DNA of 64,000 bases, from NCBI RefSeq assembly GCF_907164915.1, contig NC_061870.1, forward strand, positions 22,915,348 to 22,979,347, written 5' to 3'. Below the pieces are notes generated by a model. The model did no database searches. It was not told the DNA's origin and was given only the letters and a program-made list of their open reading frames with translations. The position numbers and the translations under genes were made by a program. Below are positions 11,277-22,491 of the stretch, piece by piece (the stretch's first letter is position 1; every line of letters begins with the position of its first letter). This DNA comes from Impatiens glandulifera. Taxonomy: Eukaryota; Streptophyta; Magnoliopsida; Ericales; Balsaminaceae.

Positions 11277-12109
11277 TTGTTAACACCGATCCTAACAGAA
11301 AACATCTTCAATGAAGATGAAGAGTGTCCAGTTGTGGTGGAAAACATATTTAGTGACTATGAAGAATGTATACCTGAAGTGGAAACTACCGACCAAATGA
11401 AGATGATTCGTGTCCACTTATGGTGGGAAGAGACAACTCTGCGAATCTCCCTATGCAGGAATGTCTAGAAGCGTCGGTTGGGAGATTCGCGGTGGTTGCT
11501 TCAATGTAGATGCCGATGAATATTGTTATAATGTAAATTTTTTTATCAAACGTTGTAATGGAATAGAAATTAGTTCATCTAATCCGATTATAGTTGATAA
11601 TAATAATAATGATTTTACAATAATAAGAGTAATGTGTGTAAACATGAATCGAATACTCATCAATTATGTTATGCATATTTTAATTTCATATATAATTATA
11701 TAAATTAATGAATAAAAAGTAATTGAAATATATAATAAATTAATTAATGCAGGTTGACCATTGATGTGATGGTAGCAATTGGAAAAGGGATGAGTATTTA
11801 TGATACAAACTATAGAGTCGTCATCCGATGTGAAATAATCATGATAACTGAAATGACTAGATGGAAAAACAAATTTTGGCGCTTCAGAAGTTTGGGATAA
11901 TTTGGATATTAACATCTATAGATTATAAACACAATACTTTATAATCTAATGATGCCAAAGTTTCCCAAACTTTTAAAGATATGACACAACCGCTGTTATA
12001 TCTATCAGGCGAGTTGGAGAAACGCAACATCGATCCTAAACCTATTTTTGAGGTCGGTTTCCTGAATTTGACATAGTCAAAATTGTTCATCAAACTTGAA
12101 AGTGAATGC
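11277..12109 (+). other. Acidic-repeat coding remnant upstream of the Ulp1 pseudogene
   Basis: A frame from 11277 encodes two similar acidic units (FNEDEECPVVVENIF and FSDYEECIPEVETTD) and then breaks. Such acidic stretches precede the protease domain in plant Ulp1-like transposon-associated proteins, so this may be the N-terminal part of the pseudogene at 12110-13345. The assignment is an inference from position. Confidence 0.3.
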
Positions 12110-13345
12110 AAATGGCTGTGTACATAGGGAAGATTCTCCAAATGTGGCAGTTGGGGACACTTTAGATAGTGAATGTCTGAAAATTAATAGTCCTATGAGA
12201 TTGAAGACCCCTTTGAGTATTCAGATGCGGACAATGAAGATAGTCCAACACACTCTTTTAAATGGAATGATTTGGGCGAGAAATCTGAAGCTTGTGAAGC
12301 TTATGAATCTTCTAAAGATAAAGATGAGGGGAGATGCATCAATATTAGAGATTATCTGAAAAGGAAGATCACCAAAATCCTTATGTGTCTTCAATCCCCC
12401 TACATGAAAGTCGTGGCCAAAAGTTAGAAAAAATAACAAACAAGGAACAAAGATTGACCGATTTCGTTTTTTTTGAAGATCTAGATGAAAGGTAAATAAA
12501 ACAAGCTTTTTCTCAAATGAAAATAACAAAGTAGTTATGTTCTAAATGAATGTGCTTTGTAGTGAGGTAGGGTTCCCAATATAACCGTGCCCTAATTCAA
12601 TCAATGAAAGAAAAAGAAGAAGTTGCGAGTAAAGTAGTGGACGCTTGGGCCCGTATATTGCACTCAAAATTTAGGAGGTTTGCACGGCATGAAAAACGAA
12701 TAATTTGTTTTTCTATATCATCATATGTAAGTGCTTCATTTGATTTTGTGTTATGTATTGATCAATGTTCATAACATTGATAATTTAGAATTTATTTGCA
12801 GATTATATACAATTTGATTACACATTATTTGCCTCTACACTTAAGGAAGAGATGATCAATTGTAAAATAACAGAAAAAGGTATAAAAAATACTGACCTGG
12901 TATGTAAACCCTTCAAATTAAGGAATTTCGTTTATACTTGTATGCAATGATATCCAATAATTCTTCTTTGTATTCTTTTAACAGATATTCCTACCGGTCC
13001 TCCATAACGGGCATTACTATGTTGTATTTGCGAATATGTTTGTTCCAAAAATTGAAATACTAGACAACATCGAAATTCCGTGGGGTATTACATTTATGGG
13101 TAAGTATAACGGTATAACAAAGCATGTGACAAATTTTGTTTATTTTTTTAGAGATCTAGGCCTACTAGAATTAGTTGATAAATTATAATCAATGAGTATG
13201 ACTTCTGTAAAACTGAAGTGGTAAGATCGAAAAAACAAAAATGTTGTGGTATTTAATATGAGACATATGAAAACTTATAGAGGAGATTGGACTAACTAGG
13301 ATATTTACATCACTAAGGTCAAAATGTAAGTGTTAAACATATGTT
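12110..13345 (+). pseudogene. Decayed Ulp1-like (C48) cysteine protease gene
   Basis: Pieces of a plant Ulp1-type protease lie in order with splice-like borders. First comes an acidic region, then LKRKITKILMCLQSPY, which matches the pre-domain LxSP motif of this family. Next is VVDAWARILHSKF (about 12635-12675), ending near the GTAAGT at 12727. An exon-like block follows at 12802-12899, and then 12985-13099 encodes IFLPVLHNGHYYVV...ILDNI, carrying the catalytic His and Asp neighbourhoods. Finally FNMRHMKTYRGDW (about 13255-13300) matches the usual xxMRHMExYxG segment, but the preceding DCG with the catalytic Cys is not preserved. Frame changes and stops separate the blocks. In plants such genes are often carried by Mutator-like elements. 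The cellular role would be SUMO-type peptidase, but here it is certainly broken. Confidence 0.65.
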
Positions 13346-13650
13346 CTTCATTCACACTTTTTTTTTATTGATTTGCTTATACTTTTACTTGTTGTTTTGA
13401 AGGCCGAAGAAACTTTGAGCACACTCAGGATAATATATTTATACATAATTCTTATGGCAGACGTGAATGCCAATAAGAGCAACTTAAAAAATTCACTTAA
13501 ATTAAGATAAAAGTTGTATAAATGAATTTGAATTATTATATTTCACATTATACACTTATTGTTTATGGTGATAATAGTTTTTCAAATTATTGTTGTTTAT
13601 TTTTTTATGGTTCACTTATATGATAATAATATAATAGTGTACATGAAATG

Positions 13651-13750
13651 TAACACCACTACCGGACTAAGATAAAACATTAATACATTAATGTAAAATC
13701 ATGTATTCCTTCCATATAACACCACTACCGCACTAAGGTAAAAACATTAA
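13651..13750. repeat. Tandem repeat whose second copy is split by the foldback element
   Basis: The unit TAACACCACTACCG.ACTAAG...ACATTAATACATTAATGTAAA occurs at 13651-13711. It starts again at about 13717-13750 and resumes at 15305 after the foldback element. The first copy therefore shows the uninterrupted site. Confidence 0.7.
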
Positions 13751-15304
13751 GGGTGTGATTGATAATCCTGGAATTGGCATTGGATTGGAATTGGAGGGTC
13801 CAATTCCAATTCTTATGTTTGTTAGACACTTTAATATTAGGAATTGGAATTGGAATTAGAATTCCAATGGAATTCAATATAGTGTAATTTGAGAGTTTTC
13901 ATTTCCAATCTTTTTAGGTCGGAATTGTAATTCCAAATTAACACGTTTTTCATGTTTTTGACATTTTTAACACGTTTCACACATAAATACGTTTAACACG
14001 TTTTTAACTCGTTTAATACGTTTTCACCCGTTTTCATGTTTTTGGCAAGTTTAACACGTTTTTGGCACATTTAACGCGTTTTTGGCACGTTTAACACGTT
14101 TTTGACACATTTGACATGTTTTCACATCCTCGACATGTTTAACACGGTTTTCACGTTTTTAACACGTTTAACACGTTTTTAACATGTTTAACACGTTTAA
14201 CACGTTTTTAACATGTTTAACACGTTTTTGACATTTTGGCACATTTTGCACATTTTAGCACGTTTAACAAGTTTTTCACATATTAAGCACATTTAACACG
14301 TTTAACACGTATTCACATTTTTGACACATTTAACACATTTTTAACACATTAAACACGTTTATTATGTTTTTGGCATGTTTAACACGTTTTTGACACGTTT
14401 ATCACGTTTACCATATTTTTGACACATTTAACACGTTTTTCACATATTTGTTAAACATGCCAAAAACGTGGAAAATGTGTTAAACGTGCCAAAAATGTGT
14501 TAAACTTGTCAAAATGTGTGAAATGTACCAAAAATGTGTTAAACATGTTAAACATGTTGAAAAGTGTTAAACGTGCCAAAAATGTGTAAAATGTGTCAAA
14601 AATGTGTTAATCTTATCAAAACGTGTGAAAAACATGTTAAACGTATTAAAAATATCAAAAATGTGTTAATGTGCTAAAATATGAAAACGTGTGAAAAACG
14701 TTTTAAACGTGCCAAAACGTGAAAAACGTGTTAAACGTGTCAAAATGAGTAAAACGTGTTAAACATACCAAAAACATGTTTAACGTGCAAAAAACGTGAA
14801 TAATATGTTAAACGTGTGAAAAACGTGTTAAACATGTCAGAAACGTGCAAAAAATGTGAAAAACGTATTAAACTTGTCAAAACGTGTGAAAAACATGTTA
14901 AACGTTTTAAAAATGTCAAAAACATGTTAAGCATACCAAAAACATGACAAACATGTTAAACGTGTGAAAATGTGTTTTAAGTGTGAAACGGTTAAACATG
15001 TCAAAAACATGTTTAAATGTGCCAAAAACGTGTCAAAAACGTGTTAAATGTGTTAAACATATCAAAAACGCATTAAATGTACCAAAAACGTGAAAACATA
15101 TTTTGAACCGTTATTTTATTTTACAAACATAGAAATTAGAATTGAATTACAATTCTATCATTTCCCAAATATAGGAATTGGAATTGAATTACAATTCTAT
15201 AATGTTTCCAAACATAGGAATTGAATTGTAATTCAATGCCAATTCTCATGGAATTGGACTTAGAATTCTAATGCCAAATTCAATTCCTCCTCATCAAACA
15301 CACC
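13751..15304. mobile_element. Foldback/MITE-like element filled with inverted CACGTTT arrays
   Basis: About 1.55 kb. Left end GGGTGTGATTGATAATCC and right end (reverse complement) GGTGTGTTTGATGAGG form the terminal repeats. Inside are GGAATTGGAATTG blocks on both sides. The left half (about 13940-14455) is a degenerate array of AACACGTTTTTGACACGTTT-type words. The right half (about 14455-15110) is the same array in reverse complement. The whole could fold into one long hairpin. Comparison with the empty repeat at 13651-13711 places the insertion within ACATTAATACATT, with a 2-3 bp duplication (AA or TAA), consistent with a Harbinger-like MITE. There is no coding capacity; the ORF at 14740-14934 is just the repeat. 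Confidence 0.75.
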
Positions 15305-15609
15305 AATACATTAATGTAAACTCATTTATTCCTTTATGATCAGGCGCTATCTAATGAAGTTTGCTTGCTTCACTTATATTTACATCAAATAGTGAACAGG
15401 CAAACAAACCCGTCTCTTTCATCTTCTCTCTCACTTTCATCAAATAGTCTCTCTTTGTTTGGACCCTCTCTCTCTCAAGTCTGTATCGGCAAACAAACCA
15501 AATAGGTTCATTTTCTACCTCATTCTCTTCATTCAATGAGTGAATCATAGTAATATAGGAGTCAAAGATGCATGTTTTATCGGAGAAACAATTGGAGTGA
15601 TATGTAAGT

Positions 15610-16350
15610 ATGATCATAGAGAACCCTAACGCATTTGGTGCCTATTATGTAGATGAGATTCTACCGTTTATTCGCATAAATTTTAACGGAGTGCTGATGG
15701 CACACATGCAGAGCAGATGGAGTCCAGATAGTCGTTCTTTTATAATTGGGGACATGCACATCTGCCTGACGATTGAGGACTTTCCAGCAATCCTCAAGTG
15801 TCGATCTGATCAACTCATGGTTATGTTCTCTAACGATCCTCTACCTTAATTTTCATTCGAGATTCTCTAAAATTTCTATGGTTGTACAATGTATGACGTT
15901 GCATTGTTCACCATTGATGATGGATTTATCAATATGAGACACCTAAACGATTTCATTAATTTCATTTGACGTGTATAGGGACGAACAAGACCATCGACCA
16001 CATACAAAGCAAACTATTCATGATGGTGGTTCTGGCTCATTTTTTGTGTCCGCCTGAAGGCCGACAGCCTTCGGATAGGCTCCTCGGGGTAGTTTCTGCT
16101 CTGATGGGAAATGGCCGAGGGTTGACTGGCCTTGTAATCGCCGAGACATTCATTGGTCTCCGCGACTTTGTTCCAGAACTAACACATTTATCTAATTATT
16201 TTTAAAAAATATAAAACTTAATTGATTAAAGTGTTGTACTTACAATATTTGCAACTTCAATATTTATATGTAATTTTTAATTTGATTTTTTTAATTTAAC
16301 CATTACAAATTTTATAGGCGGACAACTCACAAATTAACAATTTGAACCCG
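15610..16350 (+). pseudogene. Plant-mobile-domain (PMD, aminotransferase-like) protein remnant
   Basis: 15610-15849 encodes a segment with SRWSPDSRSFIIGDMHICLT followed by IEDFPAIL, the usual W....F....GE..ITLEDV block of the plant mobile domain. After stops, 15966-16205 encodes LFMMVVLAHFLCPPEG...GNGRGLTGLVIAETFIGLRDF, resembling the later helical part. A further exon-like piece starts near 16319 after TTTTATAG. Plant mobile domains occur both in transposons and in host silencing factors of the MAIN type. This copy is interrupted and looks transposon-derived. Confidence is limited because the similarity is weak. Confidence 0.45.
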
Positions 16351-16381
16351 TTTACTCTAACAAAAACGAGTACGTGTGAAT

Positions 16382-17195
16382 AAGTTTGTAAGCAGTTCGG
16401 TTTAGTCGGTTTATAGATCAAAATGTACAATTAAACCGTTGGGTCGGTTTGCTTAAATCATAAACCATCGGTTTTGGTTTATTGATCGGTTCGGTTGGCA
16501 CGGTCAGTTTATTCGGTTAAATTAATTTTTAATAAAATAACTAAAACTCAAAAATAAAAATATTGAAATTAAAACAAGGACAACCTAAGATCGACCAGTT
16601 AATAAAAGTGTAGAATAAAGATTGAAGTTAAGAGTTAATTTATGTGTTAATAACGCGATCCACAAGGAAGGAGATGAAGAGTTTCCTTATCATCCTTGAA
16701 AAATGAAATTTATCTATCATCTTTAAATGAATGAAGACCGATACTACTTTAGTGTCTCTCTCATCCGATGCACAAAAAAAAATAAAAAATTATAACATAT
16801 CGATCAATTTATCAATCAATGAAGTTTATCTATCATCTTTAAATGAATGAAGACCGATACTACTTTAGTGTCTCTCTCATCCTATGCACAAAAAAAATCA
16901 AAAATTATAACATATCAGTCGATTTATCAATCAATGAAGTTTATCTATCATCTTTAAATGAATGAAGACCGATACTACTTTAGTATCTCTCTCATCCTAT
17001 GCACAAAAAAATCTAAAATTATAACATATCGATCGATTTATCAATCAATGAACCGACGCACCGAATTGGAAAGCATTATCAGTTCAAGCTTTTTCATATT
17101 GTCGGTTTCTTGGTTGGTTAGTTCGATTCGTTAGCGATTCAGTTTCGAACAGTTCGGTCCGGTTACAGGCAGTTCGGTCGGTTGGCTTACAGGCC
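16382..17195. mobile_element. Mutator-like non-autonomous element with 11-bp target duplication
   Basis: The flanks carry a perfect 11-bp direct repeat TACGTGTGAAT (16371-16381 and 17196-17206). The ends are AAGTTTGTAAGCAGTTCGG and, from the right on the minus strand, GGCCTGTAAGCC, sharing TGTAAGC. Both subterminal regions are rich in CGGTT/AACCG words. A target duplication of 9-11 bp is the hallmark of Mutator-like elements. There is no coding capacity. It interrupts the sequence just downstream of the PMD remnant. Confidence 0.7.
16703..17047. repeat. Three tandem copies of a ~116-bp unit
   Basis: Copies at 16703-16818, 16819-16933 and 16934-17047 are nearly identical and lie inside the Mutator-like element. 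Each contains TTTATCTATCATCTTTAAAT, GAAGACCGATACTACTTTAG and an A-run before TTATAACATATC. Confidence 0.85.
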
Positions 17196-17206
17196 TACGT
17201 GTGAAT

Positions 17207-18004
17207 ACTAGTCATTTAAGAAATATATATATATATATATATAAATATATATATAAATAAAAAAATAAAAGGTTAATTTAAAATTTAAACTTTGTTATTC
17301 CATTATTTATTAGATGTATTATAGGGCTTATTTAAATATCAGGACATTAAAAATTTATATGATGAAATATGTGAGAAAATAAGTTGTTTTACCGAATTGA
17401 ATAAAATGTGAAATGAGAGTATTCTATTTTTTATTTTAATATATTATTCGTTATTTATTAAGAATTTACATTGAATACATATTATTATAATTCTTTTTTA
17501 AAATTTATTTTGTTTATATTTTTATCCGTGTGCATCACACGAGAATTTTTCTAATTAAAATAATGGCTAAATTGTTAATTTAAGTTCGAACTTGGGTAGA
17601 TTACTCCAGTTGTTCCGAGAATCTCCGCTAGTTGAACCGCATTCAGTAGACTCCCTGTGTTTTATCAAATAGCCTCGAGTTTTGAATTGTGCCATATCAT
17701 ACTCGAATTATCAAGATTTTAGTTATTTGAGATTTTTTCAAATAAATATAATGTTTATCTTTTTGTTTTAACATATTAATTTTGTCTTTTTAATTAATTT
17801 ATAATGTTTATAAAATGAATTGATATAACGTTTTAAATATTTATTTATAAAATTAAGTTGTTTTTCAAAATTTATGCATTTTAATTTTTTAGAAATTAAT
17901 TGAGTTATTAAAATAATGTGTAATTTAACGAGAAACTTTAGAAAATTTGTAGAGATAAATTTCGTATTTATTTTTAAAAAGACTTTATAACAACATACTT
18001 TTGT
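17207..18004. other. AT-rich intergenic DNA with an AT microsatellite
   Basis: A (TA)n tract lies at about 17224-17262. The minus-strand ORF at 17768-18196 is Lys/Asn/Ile/Leu-rich, runs into the gypsy LTR, and resembles no family I know; I regard it as chance. Confidence 0.5.
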
Positions 18005-18009
18005 GTATG

Positions 18010-18472
18010 TGTTACGACTTGTTTTGTAAGGTGTGTTTATGGGTTCTTGATCTCTAGGACCGGGTGGAAATTCTATAATCAAAGGACAGCGAAAAGTTTT
18101 AATAGAGAATTTGGGATGGGGATAGAAGAACCAAGGGTGAGAAGAGAAATATTGTTGGTCTATACCAAACAGTCCATAATAAATAATAATAGACAAATGG
18201 GGATGAAGTTCATATCTTCATTATTCCATTAATGGGTCCTTGGGGAAGAAAGATCAGCCTTATATAGGTGATGTCTTGCCCCAGAATATTCGATTACAAC
18301 TACTTAGAAAATAACATAATTCAGTTTGTAAAATAGAAAGGGAAAGCAAAAACAAAATATTAAAACAACAAATAGAAATCTGGCCCATGTGCACAATAGG
18401 GCAAAGAAAAGGTGCCGAGAAAGGTTGCTGAAATTATTTTAGGACCGAGGCCTTAATTTGGAGACCCTAACA
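18010..18472 (-). repeat. 3' LTR of the gypsy element
   Basis: 463 bp, matching 19980-20467. The inner border at 18473 is followed by TTATCTCCCCCTTC, the complement of the polypurine tract. Confidence 0.87.
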
Positions 18473-18488
18473 TTATCTCCCCCTTCAA
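18473..18488 (-). other. Polypurine tract of the gypsy element
   Basis: The minus strand reads TTGAAGGGGGAGATAA immediately before the 3' LTR, where plus-strand DNA synthesis is primed. Confidence 0.8.
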
Positions 18489-18783
18489 AATTCGTCGCCC
18501 TCAACGAAAAAGACCGTGGCCTGGCGAACCTCTAATGCGCATGCCCCTATCTTCAAAGAGAACTCTTTTCTCTTGCTGTCCGGTCGAATTTTCAGCAGGT
18601 CCAGCAAGTGTCGAAGTGTAGGACCGCATTTCTTTAAAAGCCTTCGGTCTTACAGCTCCAATCAAGCACTAGGGTGTTATCAAAAATCCAGATTCAGTCC
18701 TTCCTTTGGCCCAGCACGCCAGGTGCAGTAAAAGGACCATTTTCCTTCCGATTATACTCTAGAATGTCTTCAAACAACCAAGC

Positions 18784-19922
18784 TCAGTCCTTTTTTCGGA
18801 CCAGCAACACATGTGCAACAACATAGCCATGTCTTTTAATTACATTCATGGTTGGTGGTCGATTGTTGGGTTGCTGGAATAGTTGGTTGACCCCTTTGAT
18901 TATGTGCTGAAAATTTTCAGGAGTGTCTTCCAAAACAAGTGAAATAATTTGGCATTCGTTCTTACTCTTTATTTGTACCGTGGCAGCAACATTGTAATTT
19001 TCCAAAGTCTTTTCTAGCTGGTTGCCTTGTATTATGTTGACCTGCGACCGAGGGGTACCCTGATGGACTGTGAATGTGTGCAAAGAAATGACATGTTCGT
19101 CCCCTATCTCAAGCAGCAAAGGTGGGTCATAAAACCTGATTCTTGGACGAGTTCATGGACTTCTTGGACTTCTTGTTGATTAGCCGAGGCCATGAATATT
19201 TTGGATTTGCACCTATGATTGGGCTCTCATTTTTCATTGCAAGTATAACACAGGTCTTCCTTAGGATCAGTTGTCCGGTTCGTGCTTGGCCAAGCCGTGT
19301 TAACATTGCATGGTTTGGACAGCAACGACAGTTTAGCGTTGTACAAGGGCCTGCTTCTCATTAGGGACCCGTAAGTTGTTTCTTGGGCAGCACTGACCTG
19401 TTTCAAGTTCATGCGTTGTCTAATGGAGGTGTCGTGTATAGGAGGACCGAATCGCAGCAAGAAATCTCTCTTGAATACATCCCACGTCAAGGCTTCCATA
19501 TGGTTGCGATTCTGCAAATATGAGTCATGCCACGTTCTTGCCTCTTTTGAAAAGTGAGTGCAGACAATGTCCAATTTTGTGACATCATTCGTCTTGCTCA
19601 CCTTAAAGACTTGCTCGGCAAATATGAGTCAGCTCTCCAAATTAGTCTCATCAAATTCAAGAATATTAACATTTGTGAGCCGGGTTGGAGGAAGGTAGTA
19701 AAAATCATTAACATATGGTCGGGTGCGGGAATCTTGGCCATTATTAAACGCACCACTTTCAATGGCTGTCAAGTTTTTTCCAACAGCATTGAACCTTCTG
19801 TCCATATTTTGCTTAAAGGCATTGTGCACAGCAGCCTGTTCGGTCATGTGTTGTTGCAGGAAAACTTGTATGGAGGCATATTGTTGGGTCAGGCCTTCGA
19901 GTAGGGTCTTAAGAGCATCCAT
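18784..19922 (-). pseudogene. gypsy gag and truncated pol remnant
   Basis: The gag N-terminus is at 19922-19629 (MDALKTLLEGLTQQYASIQV). It continues in another frame at 19601-19227 with the retrotransposon-gag core ARTWHDSYLQN and WDVFKRDFLLRFGPP. A zinc-knuckle start (CYTCNEK, about 19230-19250) follows and is interrupted by a stop. 19119-18784 carries aspartic-protease-to-RT linker sequence and the RT entry LFQQPNNRPPTM...AHVLLVRKKD, after which pol is missing. Several frame breaks make it non-functional. Confidence 0.8.
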
Positions 19923-19963
19923 CTTTGTTTGCTATCGGGTTTCTTTCATTTGAGGATCGTCTT

Positions 19964-19975
19964 GCTCTGATACCA
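19964..19975 (-). other. Primer-binding site of the gypsy element
   Basis: The minus strand reads TGGTATCAGAGC, complementary to the initiator tRNA-Met 3' end, four bases inside the 5' LTR. Confidence 0.85.
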
Positions 19976-19979
19976 AGAA

Positions 19980-20467
19980 TGTTACGACTTGTTTCGTAAG
20001 GTGTGTTTATGAGTTCTTGATCTCAAGAATTAAGTTCTTGATCTTTAGGACCAGGTAGAAATTCTATAATCAAAGTGCAGCAGAATGTTTTTAATAAAGA
20101 ATTTGGGATAGGAGGATAGAAGAACCAAGGATGAAAAGAGAAATACTGTTGGTCTATACCAAACAATCCATAATAAATAATAATAGACAAATGGGGGTGA
20201 AGTTCATATCTTCATTATTCCATTCATGGGTCATTGGGAAAGAAAGATTAGCCTTATATAAGTGATGTCTTGCCCCAGAATATTCAGTTACAACTACTTA
20301 AAAAATAACTGAATTCGGTTTGTAAAAATAGAAATGGAAAGCAAAATCAAAATATTAAAACAACAAATAGAAATTTGACCCATGTGCACAATAGAACCGA
20401 GAAAATGTGCCGAGAAAGATTGTTGGAATTATTTTAGGACCGATGCCTTAATTTGGAGACCCTAACA
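19980..20467 (-). repeat. 5' LTR of the gypsy element
   Basis: 488 bp. It is longer than the other LTR mainly because of an internal duplication around TTCTTGATCT near 20015-20045. It ends ACCCTAACA. Confidence 0.87.
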
Positions 20468-20472
20468 GTATA

Positions 20473-21426
20473 TTATGTCAATTTGGATATTGTTATGTGA
20501 CATAAGTTTGTGTATACTTTATCAATTTAAATATTTTTATATTTAAATTAACTAATATGATTTGAATGTCATATAATATGTGTAATATATGAAAATAGTT
20601 GAAAAAATCGAAAAGAAAAAGTTTACAATTTTGTTTTACAAATGTGATAAACTATTTACGGAAAAAAAATTACCATGTTAAAGTAAGAAGACATATTCAT
20701 TCATTTGTGAATCCATATATCAACACACCCAAATTGGAGTCTCATATCAAAATTAAACTTTAAGATAATTTTCTATTGCATAAAGTCAAAACCAAAAGAG
20801 GCATAGCTACAAATTGTTGAATTGTCTAGGTTAAGGTTAATCATTTGAAATCCTAGGAGAACAAATAAGTTAATCAAAAGACAGCAATTCTGCTAACAAA
20901 ATTGCAAAAAAAACTATAAATAAGTTGTAAAATGATCAAGGTAATCAAATAAACTCACTCATTCAATAGAACAAGCAAGAATAACCCAAATAAGCAATAA
21001 ACTTGTGCGAATAAACCGAATTAAACTAATACTTATTGAAAAATTGCACAAAAGCCTTGTTTAATCTTTATCAAAGCATCAATGTTCTTCTATGGCAATC
21101 CTTTCAATCAAACAAACTCGATATCATTAAACCCTCCTGAGATCTGAAAGTAAATTTCACAATTTTGTTGATAAATTGATTGGTTTATCAAACATTGTAA
21201 CAACAAGCATATGAAAAAGAGGGTTAAAAGGGTTCTTAATAATAATAAGAATAATGTAGATTTCATTCTATTACAATGGAGGAAATTAACCATTAGGCTA
21301 CAAAATACTTTTTAGATAAACTGTTTGTTACCTTTCATCATCATCAATGTAAGAAGGAAAAATGCTTCTATCCATCCTCACTGTTAACAAGCTTTGAGTT
21401 AGAAATCGAATTCAAACCAAAATCAA
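20473..21426. other. AT-rich DNA including the translocator 3' flank
   Basis: No gene is supported. The part adjacent to 21427 (read on the minus strand) should hold the 3'UTR and polyadenylation site of the translocator gene. The ORF at 21108-21293 has no recognisable features. Confidence 0.5.
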
Positions 21427-22491
21427 TCAATCATCCGACGACTCGCTGCTATTCCGGCCAGAACCATTCTGTCTTTGTCCCTCTTCCAACAACTTTCCGG
21501 CCTCCTCTTTCTCAAGCATTACAGCTTTCTTCTGTGCATCCTTTGCTTTAAGCGACTGAAGTTTCGCATGATTATAATACGCCACGCCAAAGAACGCCAT
21601 CCCATACCCAATCAAATTCACAGGCGTTACAGTATCCTTAATCACCGACCACGAGAATGCAATCAGCAGCCAGTCCTTAACAACACCAGCCACATTCATC
21701 GTCAAAGCCGAAGTCTTCCCAACCAATAGAAACACAGCTAGGTTCAAAGCAAATGCACAGAATGAATTCGTACCGAATATAGCGAAATCAAAATGAAACC
21801 CTGACGTCTGTTCCTTCAACAAAGGTAACTCCACAACAAACCAAGGAACGGAGAGAAAAACTAAACAACAAGGAGCAACGTAATAGAGAGAAGTGATTGG
21901 ATTCAATGTAATACCCTTGGATGTAAGTAGAATCTGGATCAACACTAGCCGAGTCGCCTCAAACGCTACTGCAGCTAGTTGAAGACTAACACCGAAACCG
22001 TCGAATTTAGCCTCGCCGTATGCGGCGATGGCGACACCGACTGAAATCGAGACCATATTGATCATTGTATCTGATTTGAACTGATCCTTTTTCAGCATTA
22101 CGCCGATTGAATAAACAGCTACTGGCATTAAAGCCTTGAGCATTTGAATAAAGGAAACGGAAAGATATATGTAAGCAGAATTTGAGAACCAGAGACTTAG
22201 TGAATAGAGAGCGCCAATAGGAACGACGGATTTGAGATACATTTCGCGTGATAATGAAGCTGGTTCCACGATCTTGAAGACGCGGATGAGGAGGAAGGCG
22301 AGGGAAGAGCAGAAAGCCATGTGGATCATGGTGAGAGAGATCGGGAATGGCCAATCATACATTTTCCGATCGAGAATGTACTTGTTGTAGACAATGACGG
22401 TGAAACTAAGGAAGATCCACACCGCTACATAAGCATACGATACAATTATCTTCCTTATAACTCCTTCGCTCAATGCGCTTCCCTTCCCCAT
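21427..22491 (-). CDS. Sugar-phosphate/phosphate translocator (TPT family, At5g25400/At5g11230-like)
   Basis: An intronless 354-residue membrane protein of the triose-phosphate/nucleotide-sugar transporter family. It starts [15 protein letters not shown] and has about ten hydrophobic segments spread over residues 15-305. Family blocks include VYNKYILD (34-41), [12 protein letters not shown] (47-58), [17 protein letters not shown] (111-127) and [17 protein letters not shown] (258-274). It ends in a charged cytosolic tail (residues 308-354) rich in Lys, Glu and Ser. The length and the whole pattern match Arabidopsis At5g25400/At5g11230, whose substrates are not firmly known; related members sit in the Golgi or ER. 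The start is supported by the family N-terminus, a TATA element 166-173 bp upstream and a short leader with a GAC/GTC repeat. The RECQL5-type gene ends about 315 bp upstream on the same strand. Confidence 0.93.
   Translation of the reverse strand: MGKGSALSEGVIRKIIVSYAYVAVWIFLSFTVIVYNKYILDRKMYDWPFPISLTMIHMAFCSSLAFLLIRVFKIVEPASLSREMYLKSVVPIGALYSLSLWFSNSAYIYLSVSFIQMLKALMPVAVYSIGVMLKKDQFKSDTMINMVSISVGVAIAAYGEAKFDGFGVSLQLAAVAFEATRLVLIQILLTSKGITLNPITSLYYVAPCCLVFLSVPWFVVELPLLKEQTSGFHFDFAIFGTNSFCAFALNLAVFLLVGKTSALTMNVAGVVKDWLLIAFSWSVIKDTVTPVNLIGYGMAFFGVAYYNHAKLQSLKAKDAQKKAVMLEKEEAGKLLEEGQRQNGSGRNSSESSDD

Larger units (their letters stand above)
18010..20467 (-). mobile_element. Ty3/gypsy LTR retrotransposon, internally deleted
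   Basis: LTRs 18010-18472 and 19980-20467 start TGTTACGACTTG and end ACCCTAACA. The insertion is flanked by GTATG (18005-18009) and GTATA (20468-20472), a 5-bp target duplication with one mismatch. A primer-binding site for initiator tRNA-Met lies just inside the right LTR, and a purine-rich tract just inside the left LTR, so the element is on the minus strand. Inside are gag, a zinc knuckle and only the first part of RT. The rest of pol is deleted, leaving 2.46 kb. Confidence 0.88.

Noticed and set aside
14740..14934. ORF rich in Phe, Leu and Thr with repeated LTCFSHVL-like peptides
   Set aside because: It is a translation of the CACGTTT repeat array in the hairpin element.
17768..18196. 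142-residue minus-strand ORF
   Set aside because: It is AT-rich (Lys/Asn/Ile/Leu), overlaps the gypsy 3' LTR and has no domain.
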